This document shows, piece after piece, positions 32,581 to 41,354 of a stretch of 64,000 bases of DNA. Numbering within the stretch: the first letter of the stretch is position 1; each line of letters starts with the position of its first letter. The stretch is taken from NCBI RefSeq assembly GCF_051233475.1, contig NZ_JBKFGH010000026.1, positions 1 to 64,000 on the forward strand, written 5' to 3'. Source of the stretch: Bacillus_BU sp051233475 (GTDB taxonomy: Bacteria; Bacillota; Bacilli; Bacillales; Cytobacillaceae). The notes under the pieces are model-generated. The model saw only the letters and a list, made by a program, of their open reading frames with translations, was not told where the DNA came from and ran no database searches. A program made the position numbers and the translations under genes.

Positions 32581-33972
32581 TTAAAATTGCTCTTTATATT
32601 TTTTAAGTTTACGGATAACCGATGGCTGGCTTATTCCAAGCATTTTGGCCATGTCGTATGTGGATTTGCACTGTTTGTAAGCTTTTTGGAACATATGCCT
32701 TTCTACTTTTTCTAAAACTGTTTTAAGATCTTGATCCTCTCCGATTGTTTGGTCAATCCCTATTGAAGCATCTTTTCCTTCGGATTGCCGTTGCCCAAGA
32801 ATCGAAGAGGGAAGGGAGTTTGGGAAAACGACCATTTCCTCAGTTGTTAATATCAACCGTTCAATAATATTTTCCAATTCACGAACATTTCCGGGCCATC
32901 CATATTGAATGAGAATATCGTACGTTGAGGGATGCAGTTTTTTTCTAGTTGCATATTTCCTATTAATCTCCTCGAGATAATGATTGATTAAGAAGGCGAT
33001 ATCTTCCTTTCGCTCCCGTAACGGAGGAATATGAAGCGGAATAACATTTAACCGATAATACAAATCGAGCCGGAAAGTCCCTTGCTGAACCATTTCCTCT
33101 AAATTTTGATTTGTTGCCGTTACTAATCGGAAATCGATATGGCGCTCCTTATTTCCACCTAGTCTCATAAACTTCTTTTCTTGCAATACTTTTAATAATT
33201 TTACTTGCACGGCTAATGGTAACTCCCCAATTTCGTCCAAGAATAACGTTCCGTTATGTGCTTGTTCAATCAGCCCCTGTTTCCCTTGTTTTTGCGCTCC
33301 CGTAAACGAACCGGTCTCATAGCCAAACATTTCCGATTCAAACAGACTTTCCGGGATTGTACTGCAGTTTACTTCAATAAAGGGCTCTTTATGGCGAGTG
33401 CTTTGATTATGAAGCTGACGGGCAAACATGCTTTTTCCGACGCCTGATTCTCCTAAAAGCAAAACGGTTGCGTCCGTTTTGGCCACGCGCTGAATTGTTT
33501 TGACGATTTGTTCCATTTCTTTATTTCGATAAAGAATGCCTTCCTTCCCGCGCAGCTCCTCAACCTCAGCTTGATATCCTTTTAGTTTTCTTTCGAGCTG
33601 CTCATACTGGTCTTGCAGATTACTAATCTCTGTTTGATCTTGAGAATAGCTGATAACAAATATTAACTTTCCGTCATCATCAAATAACGGATAACCAATC
33701 GTCATGATGACTCTCCCCGTCCGCGTATTCTGCATAACCTGCATTTTTTTCTTTTCCTTAAGGACCATTACGGTAATGGAAGGAGATAAAACTCCCTCGT
33801 CTTGTAACTGATAAACAGTTTTTCCTTTGTATTGTTCTGGCGTAATACCGTAAATAGACCAATGATTCGGGTTTGAATACAAAATATACCCCTTGTCATC
33901 TGCAATGGTGATGTTGTTGTTGGACGTTTCGATAATTAAATCCAAAAGCTTTCTTTCGATCGATTTCTTCAT
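32581..33972 (-). CDS. Sigma-54-dependent activator: PAS, AAA+, Fis-type HTH
   Basis: A 463-aa enhancer-binding protein. PAS domain at ~10-120, linker coiled coil (~118-140), AAA+ domain with Walker A GESGVGKS, the sigma-54 loop GSFTGA, Walker B FLDEIGELP and R-finger region, and C-terminal HTH (YDMAKMLGISQPSVIRKLKKY). The PAS domain probably senses a pathway metabolite. Divergent from the aminotransferase gene, whose promoter is of sigma-54 type with TGATTCA palindromes upstream, so that gene is its likely target. Confidence 0.92.
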   Translation of the reverse strand: MKKSIERKLLDLIIETSNNNITIADDKGYILYSNPNHWSIYGITPEQYKGKTVYQLQDEGVLSPSITVMVLKEKKKMQVMQNTRTGRVIMTIGYPLFDDDGKLIFVISYSQDQTEISNLQDQYEQLERKLKGYQAEVEELRGKEGILYRNKEMEQIVKTIQRVAKTDATVLLLGESGVGKSMFARQLHNQSTRHKEPFIEVNCSTIPESLFESEMFGYETGSFTGAQKQGKQGLIEQAHNGTLFLDEIGELPLAVQVKLLKVLQEKKFMRLGGNKERHIDFRLVTATNQNLEEMVQQGTFRLDLYYRLNVIPLHIPPLRERKEDIAFLINHYLEEINRKYATRKKLHPSTYDILIQYGWPGNVRELENIIERLILTTEEMVVFPNSLPSSILGQRQSEGKDASIGIDQTIGEDQDLKTVLEKVERHMFQKAYKQCKSTYDMAKMLGISQPSVIRKLKKYKEQF

Positions 33973-34094
33973 AAAAATCTCTCTCTTTCTATAATACGAG
34001 TCTATTAATAGCTCCGAATTTGAGATATGAACTGGGTGGTTCTATTGGCATAATCAAAACTAGAAAATGGAAAGTGGGTTAGTAGAGCGGTTTT

Positions 34095-34556
34095 ACTGCC
34101 CTGAAACCATTCAAGAAACCGAAAAAGTGGTAGTAAAAGGTATTTTACTGCCCTAAACCTGTTCAAGAAACCGAAAAGAGGTCAGTAAAGCATCTCCACA
34201 GAAAAACCACTTGAACCCAAGAAAGTGGCCAAAAGAAAGGGTCTTACTGGCCAAAACTGGTACCAAAACCCGAAAAAGTGGCCAATAGAGAAGATCTTAC
34301 TGGCCAAAACCGGTACCAGAACCCGAAAAAGTGGCCAATAGAGAGGTCTCACTGGCCAAAACCGGTACCAAAACCCGAAAAAGTGGCCAATAGAGAGGTC
34401 TCACTGGCCAAAACCAGTACCAGAACCCGAGAAAGTGGCCAATAGAGAAGGTCTTATTGGCCAAAATCGATACCAGAACCCGAAAAAGTGGCCAATAGAG
34501 AGGTCTCACTGGCCAAAACCAGTACCAGAACCCGAAAAAGTGGCCAATAGAGCTGC
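34095..34556. repeat. 52-bp hairpin tandem array, nine units
   Basis: Units start near 34095, 34147, 34198, 34246, 34299, 34351, 34403, 34456 and 34508: steps of 48-53, mostly 52 or 53. Each has arms such as ACTGGCCA/TGGCCAAT around a loop CCGGTACCAGAACCCGAAAA. The first two units use a different stem, TTTTACTGCC/GGTAGTAAAA and TTTACTG/CAGTAAA, which still pairs. It lies in the 900-bp gap between the activator and aminotransferase genes; frames open through it are repeat artefacts. Confidence 0.85.
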
Positions 34557-34678
34557 CCCCACAGACCAAAGTCCAATCAAGAAACCGAAAACGTAATCAA
34601 TATCAGCCCGTGAGCATATGAGAGGAGCACGGCCAATAGCCATCTAACCCAACCCAAAACCTACCAAACACACTCTGT

Positions 34679-34758
34679 TGATTCAAATATAAATCATTAA
34701 AGGGTTTACAATCAAGAAATGAATCACAAATCGCTAAAAATGATTCAAAAATGAATCA
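34679..34758. promoter_or_regulatory. TGATTCA/TGAATCA sites, probable enhancer (UAS)
   Basis: TGATTCA at 34679 and 34741, TGAATCA at 34720 and 34752; 34741-34758 is a perfect 7-4-7 palindrome. They end about 50 bp upstream of the sigma-54 promoter, where an enhancer-binding protein would act. Confidence 0.6.
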
Positions 34759-34808
34759 ACCACCAAAAAAATAACCCATAAAACCCTTATTTTTAAACAA
34801 ATTCAATT

Positions 34809-34825
34809 TTGGCATGAACTTTGCT
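34809..34825 (+). promoter_or_regulatory. Sigma-54 promoter
   Basis: TTGGCAT-GAACT-TTGCT matches the -24/-12 consensus TTGGCAC-N5-TTGCW with one change, 47 bp upstream of the aminotransferase ATG. Confidence 0.88.
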
Positions 34826-34871
34826 ACTAAGTTAGTAAAATCAAAATTTTATAGAGAGAGGTAGTGTTTAC

Positions 34872-36200
34872 ATGTTAAAAGAAATAACAGCGGCAGAAGA
34901 ATTAGTTGAATTAGATAAAAAGCACTTCGTTCATCCAACTACATCACTGGTCGATCAGCAACAGAAGGGACCCAGCTTTATTTTTACAGAAGGAAAGGGA
35001 ATTTATTTAACCGACGTGTCAGGAAAAAAAGTCATCGACGGAATGTCCTCATTGTGGAATGTTAACATCGGCCACGGAAATCAGGAACTGGCCCAAGTCG
35101 CTTATGACCAAATGTCAAAGCTTGCATTCAGCTCATGCTTTACAACTTTTAGCAATGAGCCGGCGATTCGCTTAGCAACTAAGCTTGCTTCAATCGCACC
35201 AGGAGATTTAAACGCTGTTTTCTTTACTTCCGGTGGGTCTGAATCGAATGATACGGCATTTAAATTAGCCCGCCATTATTGGATTTTGAAAGGGCAGCCG
35301 AACCGCCAGAAAATTATCTCCCGTACAAAGTCATATCACGGTGTTGCCATGGGAGCAACGAGTGCAACAGGCTTAAAGCCATTTCGGGATTTCACCAACT
35401 CGTTAGCGCCTGACTTCTATTATGTTGATGGATCATCGATTGAAGAACTTCACAAAGTGATTGAGCAAGAAGGACCAGAAACGATCGCAGCGTTTATCAC
35501 GGAGCCCGTACAAGGGGCCGGGGGAGTCAACCTCCCTCCAGAGGGTTATCTGCAAGAGGTAAGAAAGATATGTGACGAATACGGAATCTTAATGATCGCC
35601 GATGAAGTCATTACAGGATTTGGGAGAACAGGGACATTCTTTGGGGTTGAGCATTATGGAATTACACCTGATTTAATGTGCTTCGCTAAAGGAGTCACCA
35701 GTGGATATGCGCAACTTGGTGGAGTACTCCTATCAGAAAAGGTTCATAAGGATTTAATCAAACTATCCAATGGAACACTGCTTCATGGGTATACGTACAG
35801 CGGCCATCCAACCGCCTGCAGTGTTGCCTTAAAAAATATTGAAATTATTGAAAGAGATAATCTTGTTGAGAATTCAAGACTAATGGGGCAGGAGCTCTTG
35901 AAAGGATTCAAATATCTTCAGGAAAAACACCAAATTGTTGGTGATGTAAGGGCACTAGGCCTGATGGGTGGAATCCAAATTGTTAAAGATAAACAGACTG
36001 GTGAAAGCTTTGAAACACATGTTTCACCGAAGATTGTTACCGAAGCAGCCAAACGAGGCTTAATTATTCGTACGGTGACCTTTGATCAAGACACGCTCGT
36101 CTTCTCTCCACCGCTCATTATAAATAAACAAGAGATTGATCAATTGATCCAAATATTAGATGATGCCATTTCAGCAGTTGAACAAGAGCTATTAGGCTAA
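34872..36200 (+). CDS. Class III omega-aminotransferase
   Basis: A 442-aa PLP enzyme moving an amino group from an omega-amine or omega-amino acid to a keto acid. Blocks seen: DGMSSLWNVNIGHG, FFTSGGSESNDTAFKLAR, SYHGVAMGA, IADEVITGFGRTGTFF and the PLP lysine in CFAKGVTSGY. Alanine dehydrogenase follows after 38 bp, which suggests pyruvate as amino acceptor. With the semialdehyde dehydrogenase downstream, GABA, beta-alanine or a polyamine product are plausible donors. Confidence 0.88.
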   Translation: MLKEITAAEELVELDKKHFVHPTTSLVDQQQKGPSFIFTEGKGIYLTDVSGKKVIDGMSSLWNVNIGHGNQELAQVAYDQMSKLAFSSCFTTFSNEPAIRLATKLASIAPGDLNAVFFTSGGSESNDTAFKLARHYWILKGQPNRQKIISRTKSYHGVAMGATSATGLKPFRDFTNSLAPDFYYVDGSSIEELHKVIEQEGPETIAAFITEPVQGAGGVNLPPEGYLQEVRKICDEYGILMIADEVITGFGRTGTFFGVEHYGITPDLMCFAKGVTSGYAQLGGVLLSEKVHKDLIKLSNGTLLHGYTYSGHPTACSVALKNIEIIERDNLVENSRLMGQELLKGFKYLQEKHQIVGDVRALGLMGGIQIVKDKQTGESFETHVSPKIVTEAAKRGLIIRTVTFDQDTLVFSPPLIINKQEIDQLIQILDDAISAVEQELLG

Positions 36201-36238
36201 ATTTTTTTCTACTAAAACTAACAAAAGGAGTGGATACC

Positions 36239-37372
36239 ATGATAATTGGAATTCCAAAAGAAATTAAAAACAATGAAAATCGTGTTGGCATTACACCAGC
36301 AGGAGTAACAGATTTTGTGAAAAACGGGCATGAAATATGGATTGAAGCGGGAGCAGGTATTGGCAGCGGCTTTGCTGATCACGATTATATCGAGGCGGGA
36401 GCCGTGATCGTAACTTCTGCTGAGGATGTTTGGTCAGCGGATATGGTCATGAAAGTAAAAGAACCTCTACCATCTGAATATGGCTACTTCCGTGAAGGCA
36501 TGATTCTATTTACCTATCTTCACCTTGCGCCTGAACCTGAATTAACAAAAGCATTAATCGATAATAAGGTAATCGCGATTGCCTACGAAACGATCCAGCT
36601 CGATAATGGGGCACTTCCATTATTAACGCCGATGAGTGAAGTAGCTGGCAGAATGTCAGTCCAAATCGGGGCACAGTATCTTGAAAAGCATAAGGGTGGG
36701 AAAGGGATCCTGTTGGGTGGTGTTCCAGGTGTGAAACCTGCTGAAGTAACGATTGTCGGGGGTGGGATAGTTGGAACAAATGCGGCAAAAATGGCATTAG
36801 GCTTAGGCGCAAATGTAACAATACTAGATACAAACGTAGATCGACTTCGGCAATTGGATGATCTGTTCCAAGGAAAATTAAACACGCTGATGTCCAATAG
36901 CTTTAATATTGCAGCCGCTGTTAAGAACGCTGATTTATTAATCGGTGCGGTACTCATTCCAGGGGCGCGGGCACCGAGAATTGTAACCGAAGCAATGATC
37001 CAAGCCATGCAGCCTGGCTCAGTTGTCGTTGATGTTGCGATCGACCAAGGAGGCTCCATCGAAACGATTGATCATATTACCACCCATAGCAACCCAACCT
37101 ATGAAAAATTCGGAGTCATCCATTATGCTGTAGCAAACATCCCTGGTGCGGTTGCTCGTACTTCAACGATTGCATTAACCAATGTGACAGTGCCTTATGG
37201 CGTACAGATTGCAAACAAAGGCTATAAAGCAGCAGCTTTAGAAAATAAGGCCATAGCTAAAGGAATCAATGTTATCAAAGGGAATGTGACTTATCAATCC
37301 GTAGCGGAAGCCCATGGATATCCATACATTTCAATTGAAAACCTTTTAACTAAGCCGATGTTGAATGTTTAA
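36239..37372 (+). CDS. ald: Alanine dehydrogenase
   Basis: NAD-dependent oxidative deamination of alanine to pyruvate and ammonia. MIIGIPKEIKNNENRVGITPAG start, MKVKEP (substrate Lys), the NAD-binding GGGIVGTNAAKMALGLGA and VVDVAIDQGG blocks are all present; 377 aa. AAGGAG precedes ATG 36239, replacing an upstream in-frame start. Second gene of the sigma-54 block; it would recycle alanine formed by the transaminase. Confidence 0.96.
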   Translation: MIIGIPKEIKNNENRVGITPAGVTDFVKNGHEIWIEAGAGIGSGFADHDYIEAGAVIVTSAEDVWSADMVMKVKEPLPSEYGYFREGMILFTYLHLAPEPELTKALIDNKVIAIAYETIQLDNGALPLLTPMSEVAGRMSVQIGAQYLEKHKGGKGILLGGVPGVKPAEVTIVGGGIVGTNAAKMALGLGANVTILDTNVDRLRQLDDLFQGKLNTLMSNSFNIAAAVKNADLLIGAVLIPGARAPRIVTEAMIQAMQPGSVVVDVAIDQGGSIETIDHITTHSNPTYEKFGVIHYAVANIPGAVARTSTIALTNVTVPYGVQIANKGYKAAALENKAIAKGINVIKGNVTYQSVAEAHGYPYISIENLLTKPMLNV

Positions 37373-37378
37373 TTCATT

Positions 37379-37413
37379 CCGGTATAAGCATGCAATATGC
37401 TTGCTTATACCGG
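37379..37413 (+). terminator. Hairpin after ald
   Basis: CCGGTATAAGCA pairs perfectly with TGCTTATACCGG. The tail (TTATATCC) has few T, so it may be a partial terminator or a 3'-end stabiliser inside the operon. Confidence 0.6.
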
Positions 37414-37468
37414 TTATATCCAAAAGTAAGCCGTAAATTTATTATTTTTAACCAAAGGAGAAAGGAAG

Positions 37469-38668
37469 ATGGATAAACCGCGATTATGGACGAAGGATTT
37501 CTTAATTAATTCTTTAACAAATTTCTTTATCTATTTAACCTATTATTTATTAATGCTGATCATGACGATTTATGCTACCGATCAATTCGATGCGTCCCCC
37601 AGTGAGGCGGGACTGGCTTCAGGTATTTTCATTCTTGGTGCACTTATCGGTCGACTTTTTGCCGGAAGATCAATCGAGCATGTTGGTATGAAAAGGATGC
37701 TCTATTTCGGTTTAATATTTTTCTTTATTACGACTCTTTTCTATTTTATCGTTAATAGTTTATTCTTCCTTTTCGTTGTTCGCTTTTTACATGGGGCAGG
37801 GTTTGGAGTGGCAGCCACTGCAACGGGAACGATTATTTCAAGAATTATTCCGGATGAGCGGCGCGGGGAAGGTACGGGATATTATGCGATGAGTACGACA
37901 CTCGCTTCAGCGATTGGTCCATTTTTAGGAATGTACTTGGCTCAAATAGCTAATTTCCACTCTATTTTTATCGTGTGCACCGTGATTTTATCGATATGCT
38001 TCCTTTCTTCCTTCTTTTTAAAAGTACCGAAAATGGAGCTTTCAAAAGAACAGGTTAAGCAATTGAAAGGCATCAAGTTCTCCAGCTTTTTCGAATGGAA
38101 TGCACTTCCCATTGCCTTCATTAGCGTCTTTATGGGCTTAAGCTACTCCGTTGTTCTAAGCTTTCTAACCTCCTATACAATGGAAATCGGTCTAGTTGAG
38201 GCCGGCAGCTTTTTCTTTATTGTATATGCCTTATTCATTTTAATTTCAAGACCGTTCACAGGTGTATGGTTTGATAAAAAAGGAGAGAATTTCGTGATGT
38301 ATCCATCCTTCCTATTGTTCTCAATCGGACTGGCGATTCTTAGCCAGGCACAACACGGTTTTTTTCTCTTAATTTCTGCAGCCTTTGTCGGAATTGGTTT
38401 TGGAACATTTCTGTCAAGTGCACAGGCTATCTCGGTAAAAGTATCGCCACGTCACCGGATGGGACTGGCTACGTCCACATTCTTTGTTTTTATCGATGGC
38501 GGGATTGGGATAGGCCCATTTTTATTAGGGTTTTTCATTCCTATCGTAGGTTTTAGAGGTGTATATGTCATAGCAGCAATCGTAGTGTTAGCGTGTATTT
38601 TCTTATATTTTTACCTTCATGGCAGAAAAGCAGGGCAAAAAAAGCCCTTTACCCAGTTAACCTATTAA
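37469..38668 (+). CDS. MFS transporter (drug/metabolite family)
   Basis: A 399-aa carrier with about 12 hydrophobic segments. The loop after segment 2 has GRLFAGRSIEHVGMKRM, and RFLHGAGFGVAATATGTIISRIIPDERRGEGTG-like blocks are typical of the DHA1/YhhS-type MFS. AAAGGAG precedes the ATG. Its place inside a catabolic block suggests uptake or release of a pathway compound; the substrate is unknown. Confidence 0.82.
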   Translation: MDKPRLWTKDFLINSLTNFFIYLTYYLLMLIMTIYATDQFDASPSEAGLASGIFILGALIGRLFAGRSIEHVGMKRMLYFGLIFFFITTLFYFIVNSLFFLFVVRFLHGAGFGVAATATGTIISRIIPDERRGEGTGYYAMSTTLASAIGPFLGMYLAQIANFHSIFIVCTVILSICFLSSFFLKVPKMELSKEQVKQLKGIKFSSFFEWNALPIAFISVFMGLSYSVVLSFLTSYTMEIGLVEAGSFFFIVYALFILISRPFTGVWFDKKGENFVMYPSFLLFSIGLAILSQAQHGFFLLISAAFVGIGFGTFLSSAQAISVKVSPRHRMGLATSTFFVFIDGGIGIGPFLLGFFIPIVGFRGVYVIAAIVVLACIFLYFYLHGRKAGQKKPFTQLTY

Positions 38669-38832
38669 TCTTATAAAAATACCATGTAAGAAAATCTGAC
38701 ATGTGGTTAGTATATTCAAAAAATACATGTTAACCTCAAAAAAGAGAAGGAAAGGAAGTAGGGTAGTAGGGGACATTATGAAAAAGAAAATCTATCAACT
38801 TAAAAATAAAAAATAATAATGGGGGCATACAA

Positions 38833-39681
38833 ATGAAAAAATTAATTACATTGATCCTGATGGTTACCTTGATCCCAGCGATACTAGCAGGTTGTGGAAG
38901 CAGCAGTAAAACGAATTCTACTAGCGCAGCCGAGGAAAAAAAAGATACGTTGGAAAAAGCGAAGGAAAAAGGAGTACTAGTAGTTGGTTCTTCGAATGAT
39001 GCTCCTTTTGCTTACATAGACAAAGATACAAAGGAATTCGCTGGAATTGATGCTGAAATTATCAAAGAAGTGGCTAAGCGTTTAGGAATTCAGAAGGTAG
39101 AAATGAAAGAGGTTAAGTTTGAGAATCTATTACTTGAGTTAAACAATGGAAACATAGACTTGGTTGCTGACGGAATGTATCGAAAACCAGAACGAGAGAA
39201 AATCGCCCTTTTCACCGACATTTGGTACAAGCAGGGGGAGGCATTGGTCGTTCCTATGGATTCTACAATTAAGGGAATTGAAGATTTGAAGGATAAAGTA
39301 GTTGGAGCACAAAAGGGAGTTTCTTTTCTAGAATTGGCTCAAAGCTTACAAAAGGAAGGCAAAATTGGCCGAGTTGATATTTTTGGTTCATCAGCAGACT
39401 TGCTCCTCGCAACAAATACAGGGAAGATCGACGCAACCTTAACGGATGGTGTTGTGGCAGCTTACAGTATTAAAAAGGACCCATCGTTGAATTTAAAAAT
39501 GGTTTCGCCATATGAAGCTCAAGCATCCGGGAAAATTGCTGCATCAGCACGTAAGGAAGACAAGGCTTTAGTTGAAGCGATTAACAAAGAATTAGCAGCA
39601 TTAAAGGAAGAAGGATTTATTTTAGAAGTTTTAAAGAAATATGGATTAAATGAGGATTTTTACGTACCAGGTAAAGAATAG
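38833..39681 (+). CDS. Amino acid ABC transporter substrate-binding lipoprotein
   Basis: Family 3 solute-binding protein, 282 aa. Lipobox ILAGC at ~18-22, then VLVVGSSNDAPFAYID, FAGIDAEIIKEVAKRLG and LNNGNIDLVADGMYRKPER, typical of polar amino acid or amine binding proteins. First of three genes for a complete importer. AATGGGGGC precedes the ATG. A 12-codon open frame (38779-38817) with many Lys codons lies just upstream and is probably not significant. Confidence 0.9.
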   Translation: MKKLITLILMVTLIPAILAGCGSSSKTNSTSAAEEKKDTLEKAKEKGVLVVGSSNDAPFAYIDKDTKEFAGIDAEIIKEVAKRLGIQKVEMKEVKFENLLLELNNGNIDLVADGMYRKPEREKIALFTDIWYKQGEALVVPMDSTIKGIEDLKDKVVGAQKGVSFLELAQSLQKEGKIGRVDIFGSSADLLLATNTGKIDATLTDGVVAAYSIKKDPSLNLKMVSPYEAQASGKIAASARKEDKALVEAINKELAALKEEGFILEVLKKYGLNEDFYVPGKE

Positions 39682-39724
39682 AAAAATCAGGGTGTTGGAG
39701 AAATTTTGAAAAGAGGTGTTTCCG

Positions 39725-40432
39725 ATGAACATTATCGAGAATTTAGATTTCAATACAGCTTTATCTGATTTATTGCCAATCCTGCTAGAGGGAATGTGGA
39801 TTGCCTTAAAAGCAACCATCAGTGGATTTGCGTTGGCAATTGTAATAGGGGTAGTCATTGCGCTTGGGCGTCTGTCAAAATCAAAACTATTAAATGGTGT
39901 ATTGGTCACAATATTAGAGATTATTCGTGGAACCCCTTTGCTTGTTCAACTAGTGTATATGTATTATGTGGTCCCGCTTCTTATCACATTACTCTTGCAA
40001 GTTTGGATTCCGGATTATAAATTTACAATCAGTCCATTTATGGCAGGTATGTTAGGCTTAGGGATTAACTACGGCTCTTACTTATCCGAAGTCATTCGCT
40101 CGTCGATTTTGGCAGTCGATAAAGGTCAAAATGAAGCCGCCTTAGCCTTAGGCTATACGAAACGTCAGTCAATGTGGTCCATCATCATGCCGCAAGCGAC
40201 CAGATCTTCCATTCCTATTCTAGGAAATTATCTGGTCATGATGATTAAAGATACATCATTGTTAGCTTTCATTACCGTCAATGAGTTGTTATTACGAACA
40301 CAATCCTACGCATCACAAACATTTTTAACAATCGAGTCCTATACTTTACTAGCAGTGGCCTATTTATTAATCAGCCTACCTATGGCCCAAATTATACGTT
40401 TATTGGAACGGAGGTTATTAAAACATGCATGA
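39725..40432 (+). CDS. Amino acid ABC transporter permease
   Basis: HisM/GlnP-type permease, ~235 aa with five hydrophobic segments, the RGTPLLVQL motif and the EAA loop (NEAALALGYTKRQSMWSIIMPQA). ATG 39725 has AGAGGTG upstream; the GTG nine bases before is part of it. Overlaps the ATPase start by 8 bp. Confidence 0.92.
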   Translation: MNIIENLDFNTALSDLLPILLEGMWIALKATISGFALAIVIGVVIALGRLSKSKLLNGVLVTILEIIRGTPLLVQLVYMYYVVPLLITLLLQVWIPDYKFTISPFMAGMLGLGINYGSYLSEVIRSSILAVDKGQNEAALALGYTKRQSMWSIIMPQATRSSIPILGNYLVMMIKDTSLLAFITVNELLLRTQSYASQTFLTIESYTLLAVAYLLISLPMAQIIRLLERRLLKHA

Positions 40433-41273
40433 GGTGATGATCGAAGTTACAGAATTGCATAAATCATTTGGATCTAATGAGATATTAAAAGGAGTCAATT
40501 TTAAAGTGAAGCGAGGGGAAAAGGTTGTTATTATTGGTCCTTCTGGTTCTGGGAAATCGACTTTATTGAGATGTCTGAATTTTCTAGAAACACCATCTTC
40601 AGGCTTTGTGAAAGTGGAAGGCGAGTACTTTGTAGAGCCTTCTAAAAAATATAATGAAAAACACGTAGCAAAATTGAGGACTGAGATTGGCATGGTCTTT
40701 CAAAGATTTAATCTTTTCCCAACAATGACTGCAATCGAAAATGTCATGGCCGCACAAATGAAAATTCGAAAAAAATCGAAAGAAGAGGCAAGAAAAACGG
40801 CCGAAAAGTATTTAAGAAAAGTTGGTTTAATTGATCGCATGAATCATTATCCAAGTCAACTTTCAGGGGGACAACAGCAGCGGGTTGCCATTGCCAGAGC
40901 GCTAGCAATGGAACCAAACGTCATGCTATTTGACGAAGCAACCTCTGCCCTTGATCCCGAACTGGTTGGGGAAGTATTAAATGTTATGAAGGAGCTTGCT
41001 GATGAAGGGATGACAATGGTCATCGTGACTCATGAAATGAAATTTGCCGAAGAGGTCGGTGACAGGGTTATTTTTATGGATAAAGGCGTCATTGTTGAAG
41101 AAGGACATCCGAAGAGGTTGTTCCACTTTCCTAAGCATGAACGGACGAGAGCCTTTATTAATAAGGTAGAACATCCTGAAGCGATGACGGGAACCTATTC
41201 AAATGATGAATTGCCAGTTAGTATGGGGAAACGAAAGGAATTAGGAAGAATTCCTGCAACTTCTAATCTTTAA
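40425..41273 (+). CDS. Amino acid ABC transporter ATPase
   Basis: GlnQ/HisP-type ATPase, 282 aa. Walker A GPSGSGKS, Q-loop VFQRFNLFPTMTAIENV, signature LSGGQQQR, Walker B VMLFDEATSALDPE and His-switch VTHEMKFAEEVGD are intact. The C-terminus is longer than usual by about 35 residues. GGAGG lies 10 bases before ATG 40425, within the permease gene. Confidence 0.93.
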   Translation: MHEVMIEVTELHKSFGSNEILKGVNFKVKRGEKVVIIGPSGSGKSTLLRCLNFLETPSSGFVKVEGEYFVEPSKKYNEKHVAKLRTEIGMVFQRFNLFPTMTAIENVMAAQMKIRKKSKEEARKTAEKYLRKVGLIDRMNHYPSQLSGGQQQRVAIARALAMEPNVMLFDEATSALDPELVGEVLNVMKELADEGMTMVIVTHEMKFAEEVGDRVIFMDKGVIVEEGHPKRLFHFPKHERTRAFINKVEHPEAMTGTYSNDELPVSMGKRKELGRIPATSNL

Positions 41274-41289
41274 TAATAGTTTAAACAAT

Positions 41290-41335
41290 GAATCGAGGAA
41301 ACGATCTAGTTGGTTTCCTCGATTCTATAATTTTA
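41290..41335 (+). terminator. Terminator or processing hairpin before gabD
   Basis: GAATCGAGGAAAC and GTTTCCTCGATTC are a perfect 13-bp inverted repeat followed by TATAATTTT, 20 bp before the gabD ATG. Confidence 0.75.
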
Positions 41336-41354
41336 CAGAATAGGAGAAAAGAAA

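Noticed and set aside
34095..34556. CRISPR array
   Set aside because: Units are contiguous hairpins whose whole 52 bp recurs; there are no unique spacers and no cas genes in the window.
34297..34569. 90-aa minus-strand protein rich in Trp/Phe/Pro
   Set aside because: It is the tandem hairpin array read in a frame without stops; no ribosome site and the peptide is itself a repeat.
36510..37059. Long minus-strand frames over ald (107 and 158 aa)
   Set aside because: Antisense shadows of a conserved enzyme gene; composition (Pro/Ser/Thr rich) is typical of a shadow frame.
32507..38702. Shared 13-mer AGAAAATCTGACA before rpoN and before the amino acid SBP
   Set aside because: A shared 13-mer is expected many times by chance in 64 kb of AT-rich DNA; no symmetry or promoter relation.
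38779..38817. 12-codon leader peptide before the amino acid SBP
   Set aside because: Lys/Ile-rich frame in AT-rich DNA without a terminator or alternative fold next to it.
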